DNA of 64,000 nt, from positions 1,178,001 to 1,242,000 of the forward strand of contig JADJWE010000001.1 of NCBI GenBank assembly GCA_016716525.1, written 5' to 3'. The DNA is from Candidatus Flexicrinis affinis. GTDB lineage: Bacteria > Chloroflexota > Anaerolineae > Aggregatilineales > Phototrophicaceae. Positions 1-9,285 of the stretch are shown here, one piece after another; within the stretch, counting starts at the first letter, position 1, and each line of letters opens with the position of its first letter. The notes under the pieces were generated by a model. It did no database searches, was not told where the DNA came from, and worked only from the letters and a program-made list of their open reading frames with translations. A program made the translations under genes and the position numbers.

Positions 1-2504
1 ATACGTACAAGGTCGATCGAACCGATTCGATTGTGAACGAAGAACACCTGTCCGCCGCGTTCCATTTCGCGCAGCACTGCCTGTCGCACAAGCGCGTCGT
101 CGAACTGCCCGGTGTGGGTGATGACCGGAAGGCGCTCCTCAGGCGGCGTCTGAATCATGCTGATGTCACGCACGCCGGTCAGCGTCATGTACAGCGTTCG
201 CGGAATCGGCGTGGCGGTCAGTGTCAGCACGTCGACCTGTGTGCGCAGCTTCTTGAAGTGTTCCTTCTGCTTAACGCCGAAGCGCTGTTCCTCGTCGATG
301 ACGACCAGCCCGAGGTTCTTAAAACGGATGTCGTCAGACAAGATGCGGTGAGTCCCGATGACGATATCCACGTCGCCCTTCTCAATCTCCTTCGCGACTG
401 CGGTCTGCGCGGCCTTTGTCCTGAACCGGCTCATCAGCTCGACACGCACCGGCATCGAAGTCAGCCGGTTGCTGAACGTCTCGTAGTGCTGCTGAGCAAG
501 GATCGTCGTGGGCACGAGTACCGCGACCTGTTTGCCATCGCCGACGGCCTTGAACGCCGCGCGCAGGGCGACCTCGGTCTTGCCATAGCCGACGTCTCCA
601 CAGATCAGACGATCCATCGGGATCGCCTGTTCCATATCGGCTTTGACCTCGCGCAGCGCCCGCAGTTGATCGTCGGTTTCCACGTACGGGAACGACGCTT
701 CAAGCTCATGTTGAAGCACGCTGTCTTCGCTGAACGAAAAGCCGTGCGCGGCAGCGCGTGCGGCATACAGCTGCAGCAGGTCGCGTGCTTCGTCTTCGGC
801 GGCCTTGCGCGCCCGATGCGCGACCTTCAGCCAGTCCTGCTGGCCGAGGCGGTGAACGGTTGGCGGCTTGTCGTCTACGCCGATGTAGCGAGAAAGCCGA
901 TCGGCATGATGGATCGGGACGTAAACCTGATCGCTCCCTGCGTAATCGACGACCAGATACTCGCGGCTGACGCCGTCCAGCGTGCGATGGTGCAGCCCGG
1001 CGAACTGCCCAATGCCGTAGTCTACGTGCACGACGTAGTCCCCCTCACGCCAGTCGGCATAGTCCGACTCGGGCGGGCGCGCGGCACGCAGTGTGCGCCT
1101 GCGCCGCTGTTCTGGGCGGCCCCACCCGAACAGCTCGGCGTCGGTCAGAACATCGATGCCACCGGCGAGGGCGAGCGTCCAACCCTCCTGAAGCGTACCG
1201 TTCACCAGCACCGCGCTTCCCGCTTCCGGCGAGATCGGCAGGTCGTTGACGGTCGTGAGCGCCCGTTCGATCCCCTGTTGATACCAAACGTCGCTGACGC
1301 GCGCCGTCTGCTGCGTGACAAGAATTGCACGCCCGCCTTCGCGCATCACGGTGCGCATGTGCGACATGGCGTTCTTGAGCTGACCGCCGAACCGCTGCCC
1401 CGGGCTGAACCACGGATCAGGCTCGCCGCTGGCGCGCATCGTCACCACCGTGTGCGCGGACAGGCTGGCATCGAGCGCATCCCGCGCGACATACGGCGCG
1501 GGCATATCCGGCGGCAGAAGACCAGCGGCGATTCCGCGCCCACGAGTCTCGTCCGCGGTTTTGTACAGCTCATCCAGCGTAAGGTTGAACTCCTCGGGGT
1601 CTTCGATGATGACCAGCGTGCCGGACGGGGCATAGTCGAGCAGCGATGCGGGAGCGGCATACACATACGGAAGATAGTGCTCCATGACAGCAAATTCGCT
1701 GCCAGAGCGCAGGGAATCGAGGTCGGGGCGCGGAGCATTCTCGTTCTCGGCCTGTTCGAACCACGCGCGCAAGTGCGCGGCGACGGGCGGTGTGAGCTCT
1801 GGCAGCACCTCACGCGCCGGAGTAATCGCGACGCTGTCGATGTGGTGGATGGTGCGCTGTGTCGCCGGGTCGAACTGGCGCAGGCTTTCGATCTCGTCGT
1901 CAAAGAACTCTAGGCGGACGGGAAGCGGAGCCGTCACCGGAAAAATGTCGAGGACCCCGCCGCGCCGGCTGAACTGACCCGGTTCAATCACCAAGCCGGC
2001 AGGCGCGTAGCCGAGGCTGACGAGCCGTGCGACCAGTTTGTTGAACGCGAAGACCGAACCGCGCTCGATGTTGATCGTCGCGCGCCGAAACGCACTAAAT
2101 GGGATCGTGCGCTGGATTAGCGCGCGCGCCGACGTGACGACAAACGTCGGGGCCGACTCGATATCACTGCCTGCCAGTGCATGCAGCGCTTCCAGACGAG
2201 CGCGAATAGCGGCGTCGCCCCACGGCGCGCGCTCGAAGAAGTGCGGCGCGGGCTCGGCGAATCGGTACACCGAATCTGGCGATCCCAGCCACACCGGCAC
2301 CTGGCCACTCACGTCGTAAGAACGCTTGATGCGCGATGTCACGAAGATCACCGGGCCAGACCAACTGCGCGCGAGCGCTGCGGCGAAGAACGGCCGTGCC
2401 GAGCGCACGACGGGCCACTGTCGCTCGCTGCCGCTAAGCTGTGCGAGGTGTCGCCGAACTTCCGGTTGTTCAAGAAACAGGTCGATCAGGCCAGTTAGGT
2501 GCAT
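1..2504 (-). CDS. mfd: Transcription-repair coupling factor Mfd (3' end outside window)
   Basis: Superfamily 2 DNA translocase that removes RNA polymerase stalled at lesions and recruits UvrA. The first 834 residues are visible; the family is usually about 1,100-1,200 residues, so the end of the motor and the C-terminal domain lie past the left edge. An N-terminal UvrB-like region is followed by the RNA-polymerase-interacting region (DYVVHVDYGIGQFAGL, about residue 490) and the translocase motor. Walker A is GDVGYGKTE near residue 637, and further motifs VIDEEQRFGVKQ and LTATPIPRTLYM are readable. The ATG at 2504 begins MHLTGLIDLF. It lies about 90 bases downstream of an extended -10 element. 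Long open frames on the opposite strand here are shadows of this gene. Confidence 0.95.
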   Translation of the reverse strand, partial: MHLTGLIDLFLEQPEVRRHLAQLSGSERQWPVVRSARPFFAAALARSWSGPVIFVTSRIKRSYDVSGQVPVWLGSPDSVYRFAEPAPHFFERAPWGDAAIRARLEALHALAGSDIESAPTFVVTSARALIQRTIPFSAFRRATINIERGSVFAFNKLVARLVSLGYAPAGLVIEPGQFSRRGGVLDIFPVTAPLPVRLEFFDDEIESLRQFDPATQRTIHHIDSVAITPAREVLPELTPPVAAHLRAWFEQAENENAPRPDLDSLRSGSEFAVMEHYLPYVYAAPASLLDYAPSGTLVIIEDPEEFNLTLDELYKTADETRGRGIAAGLLPPDMPAPYVARDALDASLSAHTVVTMRASGEPDPWFSPGQRFGGQLKNAMSHMRTVMREGGRAILVTQQTARVSDVWYQQGIERALTTVNDLPISPEAGSAVLVNGTLQEGWTLALAGGIDVLTDAELFGWGRPEQRRRRTLRAARPPESDYADWREGDYVVHVDYGIGQFAGLHHRTLDGVSREYLVVDYAGSDQVYVPIHHADRLSRYIGVDDKPPTVHRLGQQDWLKVAHRARKAAEDEARDLLQLYAARAAAHGFSFSEDSVLQHELEASFPYVETDDQLRALREVKADMEQAIPMDRLICGDVGYGKTEVALRAAFKAVGDGKQVAVLVPTTILAQQHYETFSNRLTSMPVRVELMSRFRTKAAQTAVAKEIEKGDVDIVIGTHRILSDDIRFKNLGLVVIDEEQRFGVKQKEHFKKLRTQVDVLTLTATPIPRTLYMTLTGVRDISMIQTPPEERLPVITHTGQFDDALVRQAVLREMERGGQVFFVHNRIGSIDLVR

Positions 2505-2601
2505 GAAGTAACGACCAATCCTCTCAACGCAGTGGACTCGGGGCAACACAAACGCGCACGTTTGCAGAAACGGCGTGATGTGCAGCTATTCCGTTCCCTC
2601 A

Positions 2602-2607
2602 ATTATA
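2602..2607 (-). promoter_or_regulatory. Extended -10 element for mfd
   Basis: On the minus strand the sequence reads TGATATAAT, a TG-N-TATAAT extended -10. It lies about 95 bases upstream of the mfd start. No convincing -35 hexamer is visible at the usual distance. Confidence 0.45.
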
Positions 2608-2638
2608 TCAGGAACTTGCACGCGTCGGGATGGACGTT

Positions 2639-3970
2639 CTATGAACCGCTGCGGGATGCGCCATTTGGATGAACGGCCGCAATGGCAGGATCGGCGTTGA
2701 GCAGCGAGAAGCGGAAGCGCCCGCCGCCGCCGAGTTCATTGCTTTCGGCCCAGATCCGCCCGCCATGCGCGGTGACGATGTGCTTGCAGATGGCGAGGCC
2801 GAGGCCAGTGCCGTCCTTGCCGGAGCGAGATGGATCGACCTGATAGAAGCGCTCGAAGATGCGTTCGACCTGATCGGGCGAGACGCCGGGGCCGTTGTCG
2901 AGCACGCTGACGACCACTTCTTCCGCAGACGTCTCGGCCTCGATGGTGACCGCGCCGCCCTCCGGGGACCACTTCATGGCATTATGCAGGAGGTTGACGA
3001 CGACTCGCTGGATGAGATCGCGGTCGCACAGGACTGTGAGCTTGGCCGGAATGTGTTTCACAATGGTGAGGTGTTTGCGCTCGGTCTGGTTGACAAGGCG
3101 TTCGACCGCGCCGTCGACAAGTTCGTGGAAGTTGACCTCGACCATGCGTACGATCGCCTGACCGGACTCGATCATGGACAGGTCCGCCATCGACTGGACG
3201 AGCCACAACAGCAGGTCGGTCTCGTGCGCGATGGCGCGCAGGCTCGAGATGCTTTCCTTGCGCTTGGGTTTGTCTTGGTCGTGGAACAATCCGTCGATGA
3301 TGAGCCGGATGTTGGCGATCGGATGCCGCAGCTCGTGACTGATGTTGGCGACCATGTCGCGGCGCGAGCGATTGAGCCGCACGAGGTGGGTGATGTCGTT
3401 CAACGTGAGGCACACCAGCGAGTCGCTGCCAAGCGGGACGAACCGCGCGCGAACGAGATAGATGTCGTCATCGATGGTGACTTGTTCTTCGATGACATCG
3501 TCATGATATGCAAGCACGTTCTCGACGAGGGACACAATTGAGGGGCTGGCGGTCAAGGTTTCCAGATGGACGCCCGCTTGCGCCGAGCCGAAGATCGTTG
3601 CCGTGGCGGAATTGGCGAGCACAACCCCCATCGCCTCGTCCACGATGATCAATGCATCGTCAGTTGCGTTCAGCATGACGTTCATCATCGCGATCTGGCG
3701 CGTGAACTCGCTGCTCTGGTTGACGTACGTATTCGAGTCTGCTTCGGGGATATTGCCGGTCGCCAGCGACTGCTGCAGACTGACGAGCGCGGCGTCCCGT
3801 TTGCGCAGCGTCCCGTCGAGCGCGGTCAATGCAGATTGACGGCTGGCGAGCGTCGCGCGGACCGTTGCGAGCGTCGCTCGCATGTCGCGCATTTGGCCGC
3901 GCTGGCGGAGCGCAACCCAAGCGAGTGCTGCTGTAGATACGACCAGCAGCACAGCAATTACCTCAAGCAT
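2639..3970 (-). CDS. PhoR-like membrane sensor histidine kinase
   Basis: 443-residue sensor kinase, partner of the response regulator encoded 22 bases upstream. Order: an N-terminal membrane segment (residues 1-20), a linker or coiled coil (22-75), a PAS domain (about 95-200), then HisKA and HATPase domains. The phosphoacceptor is H212 in SHELRHP, where the usual SHELRTP has a His in place of Thr. The N box is NLLHNAMKWSPEGG, with DNGPGV (G1), RIFERFYQVD (F) and GTGLGLAICKHIV (G2). With only one membrane segment there is no obvious extracytoplasmic sensor, so sensing probably runs through the PAS domain. The regulator-then-kinase order and the domain plan match PhoP/PhoR-type systems; the signal cannot be read from the sequence. 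Confidence 0.9.
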   Translation of the reverse strand: MLEVIAVLLVVSTAALAWVALRQRGQMRDMRATLATVRATLASRQSALTALDGTLRKRDAALVSLQQSLATGNIPEADSNTYVNQSSEFTRQIAMMNVMLNATDDALIIVDEAMGVVLANSATATIFGSAQAGVHLETLTASPSIVSLVENVLAYHDDVIEEQVTIDDDIYLVRARFVPLGSDSLVCLTLNDITHLVRLNRSRRDMVANISHELRHPIANIRLIIDGLFHDQDKPKRKESISSLRAIAHETDLLLWLVQSMADLSMIESGQAIVRMVEVNFHELVDGAVERLVNQTERKHLTIVKHIPAKLTVLCDRDLIQRVVVNLLHNAMKWSPEGGAVTIEAETSAEEVVVSVLDNGPGVSPDQVERIFERFYQVDPSRSGKDGTGLGLAICKHIVTAHGGRIWAESNELGGGGRFRFSLLNADPAIAAVHPNGASRSGS

Positions 3971-3992
3971 TCTTCAGGCCCTCTAATAGGGG

Positions 3993-4682
3993 CTAACCCT
4001 CGAACCGATATCCCACGCCGCGTACCGTCACGATACGCCGAGGATCGGACGGGTCGTCCTCCAGCTTTTCTCGCAGCCAGCGGATGTGAACGTCGACCGT
4101 GCGTTTGTCCACGAAGTAGTCATACCCCCACACCTTGGTGAGGATGAGATCGCGGGAAAGCACCGCGCTGCGATTGCGCATGAGCTCCGCGAGCAGATCG
4201 AACTCCTTGTTGCTAAGCTTGATCTCGTCGCTGCCCTTGAAAACACGGCGCCCTGTCAAGTTCAGCCGTAGATCGTTCGAGATGATCTCGTCCTGCTGTA
4301 CCATGAGCTGACCCGGCGCGCGCCGCATGACGGCCCGTACGCGCGCCAACATTTCGCCCAAGCCAAAGGGCTTGACGATGTAGTCGTCCGCGCCGCTCTC
4401 CAAGCCGACAATCTTGTCGATCTCGTTGCCTCGCGCGGTGATCATGATGATCGGGATGTGCGAGATCGTAGAGTCGTGCCGAACCATGCGGCAAATAGTC
4501 AACCCATCCAGTTTCTTCAGCATGATGTCGAGGATGATCAGGTCAGGTACTTCGCTTCTGATCTTCTCGAGGCCGGTCTCGCCATCCGTCGCTGTCAGGA
4601 CGTTAAACCCCTCGCTGCGCAGATTCGACGCCAAGTTGTGCAGCAGGGTTTCGTCGTCTTCGACGACCAGCACCTTAGGCAT
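3993..4682 (-). CDS. OmpR/PhoB-family response regulator
   Basis: 229-residue transcription factor with a receiver domain (residues 1-115) and a winged-helix DNA-binding domain (about 130-229). The acidic pocket is E8/D9/D10 with phosphoacceptor D52 in LIILDIML; the conserved Lys lies in DDYIVKPFG. The effector domain carries RTVDVHIRWLREKLEDDP and ends in RGVGYRFEG, as is typical. The start at 4682 (MPKVLVVEDD) is chosen over an ATG 33 bases upstream because GAGGGGA lies just before it and receiver domains begin here. It is cotranscribed with the downstream histidine kinase. Confidence 0.93.
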   Translation of the reverse strand: MPKVLVVEDDETLLHNLASNLRSEGFNVLTATDGETGLEKIRSEVPDLIILDIMLKKLDGLTICRMVRHDSTISHIPIIMITARGNEIDKIVGLESGADDYIVKPFGLGEMLARVRAVMRRAPGQLMVQQDEIISNDLRLNLTGRRVFKGSDEIKLSNKEFDLLAELMRNRSAVLSRDLILTKVWGYDYFVDKRTVDVHIRWLREKLEDDPSDPRRIVTVRGVGYRFEG

Positions 4683-4770
4683 ATTCCCCTCACGGACTTC
4701 GGAGCGCCTTAACATTATCGATGACCTTCACTAAATCCCGTTTAAGGTTCGCGTCAACTCTGTTAAAGGC

Positions 4771-5724
4771 TCACTCGTTCCACGCCCGCACACCGCCGCG
4801 CCCAACCGCAGCTTTGACCCCACGCCGAATGGAGCGTTCGAGAGCTTCCGCGGCAAACGCACCGATCAAGCTGGGATCGGCATCGACTTCACCGGTTGCT
4901 AGCGCGAAGATGGTGTCGCCGTCATACATCGTATGCGCGGGTCGAACGGCGCGCGCCAGTCCGTCATGCGCCATCTGAGCGACCTTATTGGTGTGCTCCT
5001 TGCTGAGCTTGGCGTTGGTCGCAACAACCCCGATGACCGTCGCTTCTGCGCCGGGTGGCGTAAGGTGAGTTTGCCGCATCCACTCGAGCATGTTGGCGTA
5101 ACCGGGGGCATCCGGAAAGCTGCGCAGGCCCGCGATAATCGAACCGTCCGACTCGATCACATCGCCTTGGCAGTTCACGGCGGCCAGTGCTGCGACGATC
5201 AATCCGCCACCGAGATCCACCGCGGCGGACCCGACACCCCCTTTGGTGGCGAATTCGTTGCCACGTGCGGCGCCAACGCGGCAGCCCGTGCCGACGCCGA
5301 CGCTGCCAAGCGCAACTGGACCGCCGCTCGCGGCTTTGCAAGCGGCGTAGCCCATTTCTGCGGTTGGGCGACTGTGCGGGTTGCCGATCGCGAGGTCGAA
5401 GACAATCGCTGACGGCACAATCGGGACCATGATTCCGCCCCGTGTCTCATACCCGTGCCCGTGCTGCTCGCACCACCGCATGACCCCGTCGGCGGCGGCA
5501 AGCCCAAACGCGCTGCCACCCGCCAAGCACACCGCCGACACATGTTCGACGAGGTGCATCGGCGCCAGCAGGTCGGTCTCGCGTGTGCCGGGTGCGCCAC
5601 CGCGCTGATCAACGCCGCCAACCGTACCGTCCGGACACAACACCACGGTACAGCCCGTCAAGCCCGACTCGTCTGTGACGTGTCCCACGCGTACGCCATG
5701 AACCGCGGTCAACGTGTCATTCAT
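4771..5724 (-). CDS. P1 (S58/DmpA-family) aminopeptidase
   Basis: 317-residue Ntn-hydrolase-fold peptidase related to DmpA L-aminopeptidase/D-esterase, an enzyme that matures by self-cleavage. Family signatures are HGVRVGHVTD at the N terminus, DQRGGAPGTRETDLL, LAGGSAFGLAAADGV and the C-terminal stretch GVVATNAKL followed by KVAQMAHDGLARA and DGDTIFALATGE. By analogy the self-cleavage site should lie just before the nucleophile in the VATNA segment; that position is inferred. The start at 5724 is chosen because the ATG overlaps the stop of the upstream DUF2007 gene by 8 bases (ATGAATGA), implying translational coupling. A longer open frame extends upstream but does not match the family. No signal peptide is seen. 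Confidence 0.9.
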   Translation of the reverse strand: MNDTLTAVHGVRVGHVTDESGLTGCTVVLCPDGTVGGVDQRGGAPGTRETDLLAPMHLVEHVSAVCLAGGSAFGLAAADGVMRWCEQHGHGYETRGGIMVPIVPSAIVFDLAIGNPHSRPTAEMGYAACKAASGGPVALGSVGVGTGCRVGAARGNEFATKGGVGSAAVDLGGGLIVAALAAVNCQGDVIESDGSIIAGLRSFPDAPGYANMLEWMRQTHLTPPGAEATVIGVVATNAKLSKEHTNKVAQMAHDGLARAVRPAHTMYDGDTIFALATGEVDADPSLIGAFAAEALERSIRRGVKAAVGRGGVRAWNE

Positions 5725-6019
5725 CGCTGTCGTCCAGATTCCGTATGATTTCGCCGTCATCGAGCAGATCGGCATCGCCTGTGTCCGGATAGAGGATGGA
5801 TTCGGCGGCGGCGGCATCGGCGATGTCGACCAATACGTGAATTGCGCCCAACGCACCGATATAGATGCCGAGGGCGTCGCGCCCGGCTTCGGCGTGGATC
5901 AGGGTTGCGATGCCTTCATGTTCGAGGCGTCCGGCCACGATATGCGCGTCCGGCCGCGAATTCGTCACGTAGACGCTTTGCCAGTGCGGAGAATGATCCT
6001 GTGGGCGGAGAGCTGTCAT
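5717..6019 (-). CDS. DUF2007-type small protein
   Basis: 100-residue protein with the pattern of the DUF2007 family, often labelled a putative signal-transducing protein: an N-terminal VYVTNSRPDAHIVAGRLEHEGI segment, then a beta-rich stretch ending in VHVLVDIADAAAAESIL. The family folds like a small ferredoxin-like domain and has no assigned reaction. The acidic tail (DDGEIIRNLDDSDE) is not part of the domain. GAAGG precedes the ATG. It overlaps the P1 peptidase start by 8 bases, so the two are made together. Confidence 0.75.
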   Translation of the reverse strand: MTALRPQDHSPHWQSVYVTNSRPDAHIVAGRLEHEGIATLIHAEAGRDALGIYIGALGAIHVLVDIADAAAAESILYPDTGDADLLDDGEIIRNLDDSDE

Positions 6020-6080
6020 GCTGCCTTCACATCTTGCTCGTCGGCTTGATTATAGGGCAGCACGACAGTGCGTGACAAAC

Positions 6081-6689
6081 TCAGGCGGAGCGGATCACGT
6101 CCACCCGTACTTGATGCTTGAGGAATTCAGCCGCGGTTTGCACCGGAACCGCATAGCCAACCTCGGGGCCGGTGATCATCGTGTTTATGCCGACCAACCG
6201 ACCTGACGCGTCCAGCAGCGGGCCGCCGGAGTGGCCGGGCCGCAAGCTCAGGCTGAGGGCGATCCACGCGGATGCGCCGCCGTACTCCGGCAGACCATCG
6301 ACGAGACCGATGACTGTCCCTGCAGTCGCCGCGCCGATGGTGCCGAACGGATGGCCGATGGCGACCACCCACTGTCCGGAGCGCACGGCCCGAGGTTTGC
6401 CAAGCGTCACGCACGGTAGGCCATGCGCCTCGACGATCACTGCGGCGAGATCCTGCGCAGGGTCGATGGCGGCGACCGCGCCGCGCAGGGTCTCACCCGT
6501 ATCGAGCGTGACGCGCAAGTCGCGCGCATGCTGGACGACGTGCGCGTTGGTCACGATCAATCCGTCCGGATGCCAGATCGTACCTGCTCCCACGCCCGTG
6601 CTGAGATTCGAAATCTGGACAAGACTGCGACGGCCAACCGCGATCAGGTCGGCCATCGCTTCGTCGAAGGCGGGCAGCAGCAGCGGCAT
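6081..6689 (-). CDS. Trypsin-like serine protease without PDZ domain
   Basis: 202-residue S1C-like protease domain. The catalytic triad is visible: His in LIVTNAHVVQ, Asp in DPAQDLAAVIVE and Ser in RPGHSGGPLLD. There is no signal peptide, membrane segment or PDZ domain, so it is either cytoplasmic or exported by an unrecognised route. Full-length HtrA/Deg proteins have a PDZ and usually an export signal; this is a bare catalytic domain. It starts 6 bases after the stop of the PDZ-containing protease and belongs to the same operon. Confidence 0.88.
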   Translation of the reverse strand: MPLLLPAFDEAMADLIAVGRRSLVQISNLSTGVGAGTIWHPDGLIVTNAHVVQHARDLRVTLDTGETLRGAVAAIDPAQDLAAVIVEAHGLPCVTLGKPRAVRSGQWVVAIGHPFGTIGAATAGTVIGLVDGLPEYGGASAWIALSLSLRPGHSGGPLLDASGRLVGINTMITGPEVGYAVPVQTAAEFLKHQVRVDVIRSA

Positions 6690-6695
6690 GATACG

Positions 6696-7637
6696 TTACT
6701 CGCGTTCCGCGATTGTCACCGGAATGTCCTGCGCCTGCCCGCCACGGATCACGCGTACCGCCACCGACTTGCCGATACGGTCGCTGTTCAGAAGCACCAT
6801 CAGCTCATCCAGCGAGCGGGTACGCTGTCCGTCCAGCGCGACGACGATGTCACCTTGATACAGCCCGGCCGCATCAGCTGGGCCGCCGGCCTCGGTCGCC
6901 ACGATCAGCAGTCCTGTCCGCTGGCCGATACTATCTGCGAGCGATTCGGTCAAGCGCATGGCCTGCAGGCTTACGCCGATAAATCCGCGTTTGATCTTGC
7001 CGTGTTCCGTCAACTGACCGAACACCCGCTCAAGCGTCGATACCGGAATGGTCAGGCTCGTGCCGGCGGCAACCGCCGAGGTTGTAAGACCTACGGCATG
7101 CCCGGAAGAGTCGATTAGAGGCCCGCCGCTGAAGCCCGGGTACATCACCACATCCGAGTGAATCGCACCATCCAACATGACTCCTCCGCCGCCGCGCGAG
7201 TAAGCGAAGCTGAAGCCCCCACGCCGCGGGCGGTCGTCCTCGCCGGACGGTTCGCTGGAGCCGATGGCACTCACGATTCCGGCGCTGGCTTGTTCGTTCT
7301 TCCCCGGTCGTCCCACGGCCATCACCAGATGCCCGACGCGAATATCCTTCGTCGAGCGCGCGATCGGGGTCAATCCGCCTTGCACGCGCAGCACGGCGAT
7401 GTCTGTGGACGGGTCGCGGCCGACCAATTCGGCAGGTACGGACTCGCCGGATGGCAGCCCAATGCGAATCCCTTCGCTGCGTTCGACGACGTGGTTGGCG
7501 GTAACGATTGCCGTGTCCGTCCACGCGATACCGCTGGCAGGCAGCCTGCGGCGGGCTTCCACGCGGACAATGCTGCCGGCGGCTTGTGCGACCGCATCGG
7601 CGAGGGCGTCACTAAATGCTTCAAGTGAGGTAGGCAT
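6696..7637 (-). CDS. HtrA/Deg-like serine protease with PDZ domain
   Basis: 313-residue S1C protease. The triad is His in VTANHVVERS, Asp in DPSTDIAVLRV and Ser in YPGFSGGPLID. A C-terminal PDZ domain (about residues 215-313) contains RGFIGVSLQAM and AGLYQGDIVVALDG. Like its downstream neighbour it lacks an export signal, which is unusual for HtrA proteins because most act in the envelope. GGAGTAGCAC precedes the ATG. It heads an apparent operon: this protease, the PDZ-less protease, the DUF2007 protein and the P1 peptidase. Confidence 0.92.
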   Translation of the reverse strand: MPTSLEAFSDALADAVAQAAGSIVRVEARRRLPASGIAWTDTAIVTANHVVERSEGIRIGLPSGESVPAELVGRDPSTDIAVLRVQGGLTPIARSTKDIRVGHLVMAVGRPGKNEQASAGIVSAIGSSEPSGEDDRPRRGGFSFAYSRGGGGVMLDGAIHSDVVMYPGFSGGPLIDSSGHAVGLTTSAVAAGTSLTIPVSTLERVFGQLTEHGKIKRGFIGVSLQAMRLTESLADSIGQRTGLLIVATEAGGPADAAGLYQGDIVVALDGQRTRSLDELMVLLNSDRIGKSVAVRVIRGGQAQDIPVTIAERE

Positions 7638-7833
7638 GTGCTACTCCGTTTCTAATCGCAAATCGTGCGACGCCCACAGCATGCCACATACAGCACCGTG
7701 CTCGGATCATCAGCGCTGGTGGCGCGGGCCTATCCAAACGGGTAGGGCGTTCCCGACCGGACGCACGAACGCATATAGCGCAACCCGTAACGCGCCATTA
7801 TGATTGGCTGGTGACTTGATACGTGGAGCCGGT

Positions 7834-9285
7834 ATGCGTTCTAGCCGGATGCTGCTGATCGGTTTGATCCTGCTCATCGCGGGTGGAGCCGCAGCGACCG
7901 AAGTGATGCAGGCGACGACCTGTACTGTTGAAGCGGACGAAGTGGTCGACGGCACGCTGTTTGCCGTCTGTCGCGACCTCACCATCGATGGTCGTGTCGA
8001 CGGCCCTGTGATTGCCGCCGCCCTGACCGTCCAGATCAACGGAACAGTGACGGATGACGTTTACCTGTTGGCAAGAAGTGTCGACGTTACTGGCACGCTC
8101 GGGGACGATGTCCACGCGTTTGCCGGGTCGATTCGGATGCTGGCCGGATCCTCAATTGACGATGGCGCACTGCGCACGGTGAGCGCCGCGGTCCAGGTGT
8201 CGGACGGGGCGCGAATCGACGGCGACATCCAGACCGTTGCATTGCAGTTGGAGCACCGCGGCGACGCCGGGCGTGACTTGATGTTCACGGGGACGTCGTT
8301 GGCTGTCTCCGGCCGCGTTGTCCGCGACGTTCACGCTTCGGTTGGCGATGCGCGCGAGGAGATGGCGCCGCCGTTGGGCTTGACCCTGCTGTCTGTGCTG
8401 TTTGGAATCGAGCCCGCACTCCCGGGTCTGACGATTGAGGAGGGCGCGACAGTCGGCCGCAATGTCGATTACATCGCCGCGGCACCGGCGCGCATCGACG
8501 GCAGTGTGGGCGCCGACATCACCTACACGCTGGCGAGCAACTCGCCGACGATTGAGGAGTTGGTGGCTGAGGAGAGCCGCAGCGACGCGCTTCGTCAGTT
8601 CTTTGGCCAAGTCGTGCAAGACATCGTGGCGCTCACAGTCCTTGGCAGCATCGCGCTCTTGGTGGTTCCACGCGTCGTGCAGAGACCGGCACGTGCGGTG
8701 GGCAAGCAGGTAATCTCCAATACGATCGTCGGCGGCGTGAGCCTGTTGCTCGCCCTGCCGATAACGGCGTTGGCGCTGATTGTGAGTGTGTTCGTCGTCG
8801 CGGTTTTCGCGTTGATTCGCATCGACTCGCTCACGGTCGCATCGCTCGTGACCTTCGGTATCGTAGACATTGGCGGGGTGGCGATCTTCCTGTATGTGGC
8901 GGCGTACGTTGCGCGGGTCGTCGTCGCGGCCGCCGTGGGGACGATCATCCTCGAGCGTGTATCGGCGAAAGACCTTACATCGCGCGACTGGATGCTTGCG
9001 ACCGCGGTCGGCGCGACCGTCATCGCGCTGTTGTCCGCCCTGCCGACGGTTGGGTGGGTATTCAACTTCATCTGTATTGCGATCGGCTTCGGTACGCTGG
9101 TTCGGATGTTTGTGCGCTATCTGCGGACGAGCACGCCACATGCGGCCGCGCCGGTGCGACTGGTATTGACTCCGGGCGCAATCACGCTGTCACCGCAGCT
9201 CCCGCCGCCGTTGGTCGACGAGACGCCGCCGGCACGCGGAATGGACAACCTTCCCGAAGGCTTTCGCTGGTGGGATGATGAGTAA
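7834..9285 (+). CDS. Membrane protein with bactofilin-like beta-solenoid domain
   Basis: 483-residue protein. An N-terminal signal peptide (MRSSRMLLIGLILLIAGGAA) is followed by a repetitive beta-rich region (about residues 35-240) with bactofilin-like turns such as DLTIDGRVDGPV, DVTGTLGDDVHAF and GARIDGDIQ. After this come four to five membrane segments (about 255-430) and a Pro-rich cytoplasmic tail. The start at 7834 is preceded by GGAG at the right distance; an in-frame start 30 bases upstream has no ribosome site. Bactofilin domains normally polymerise in the cytoplasm; here the signal peptide places the domain outside. The function is unknown; an envelope scaffold or sensor of polymer state is only a guess. 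Confidence 0.75.
   Translation: MRSSRMLLIGLILLIAGGAAATEVMQATTCTVEADEVVDGTLFAVCRDLTIDGRVDGPVIAAALTVQINGTVTDDVYLLARSVDVTGTLGDDVHAFAGSIRMLAGSSIDDGALRTVSAAVQVSDGARIDGDIQTVALQLEHRGDAGRDLMFTGTSLAVSGRVVRDVHASVGDAREEMAPPLGLTLLSVLFGIEPALPGLTIEEGATVGRNVDYIAAAPARIDGSVGADITYTLASNSPTIEELVAEESRSDALRQFFGQVVQDIVALTVLGSIALLVVPRVVQRPARAVGKQVISNTIVGGVSLLLALPITALALIVSVFVVAVFALIRIDSLTVASLVTFGIVDIGGVAIFLYVAAYVARVVVAAAVGTIILERVSAKDLTSRDWMLATAVGATVIALLSALPTVGWVFNFICIAIGFGTLVRMFVRYLRTSTPHAAAPVRLVLTPGAITLSPQLPPPLVDETPPARGMDNLPEGFRWWDDE

Noticed and set aside
33..1913. A 626-codon open frame on the plus strand
   Set aside because: It lies antisense to mfd, whose translation on the minus strand carries all helicase motifs; the frame is a GC-rich shadow.
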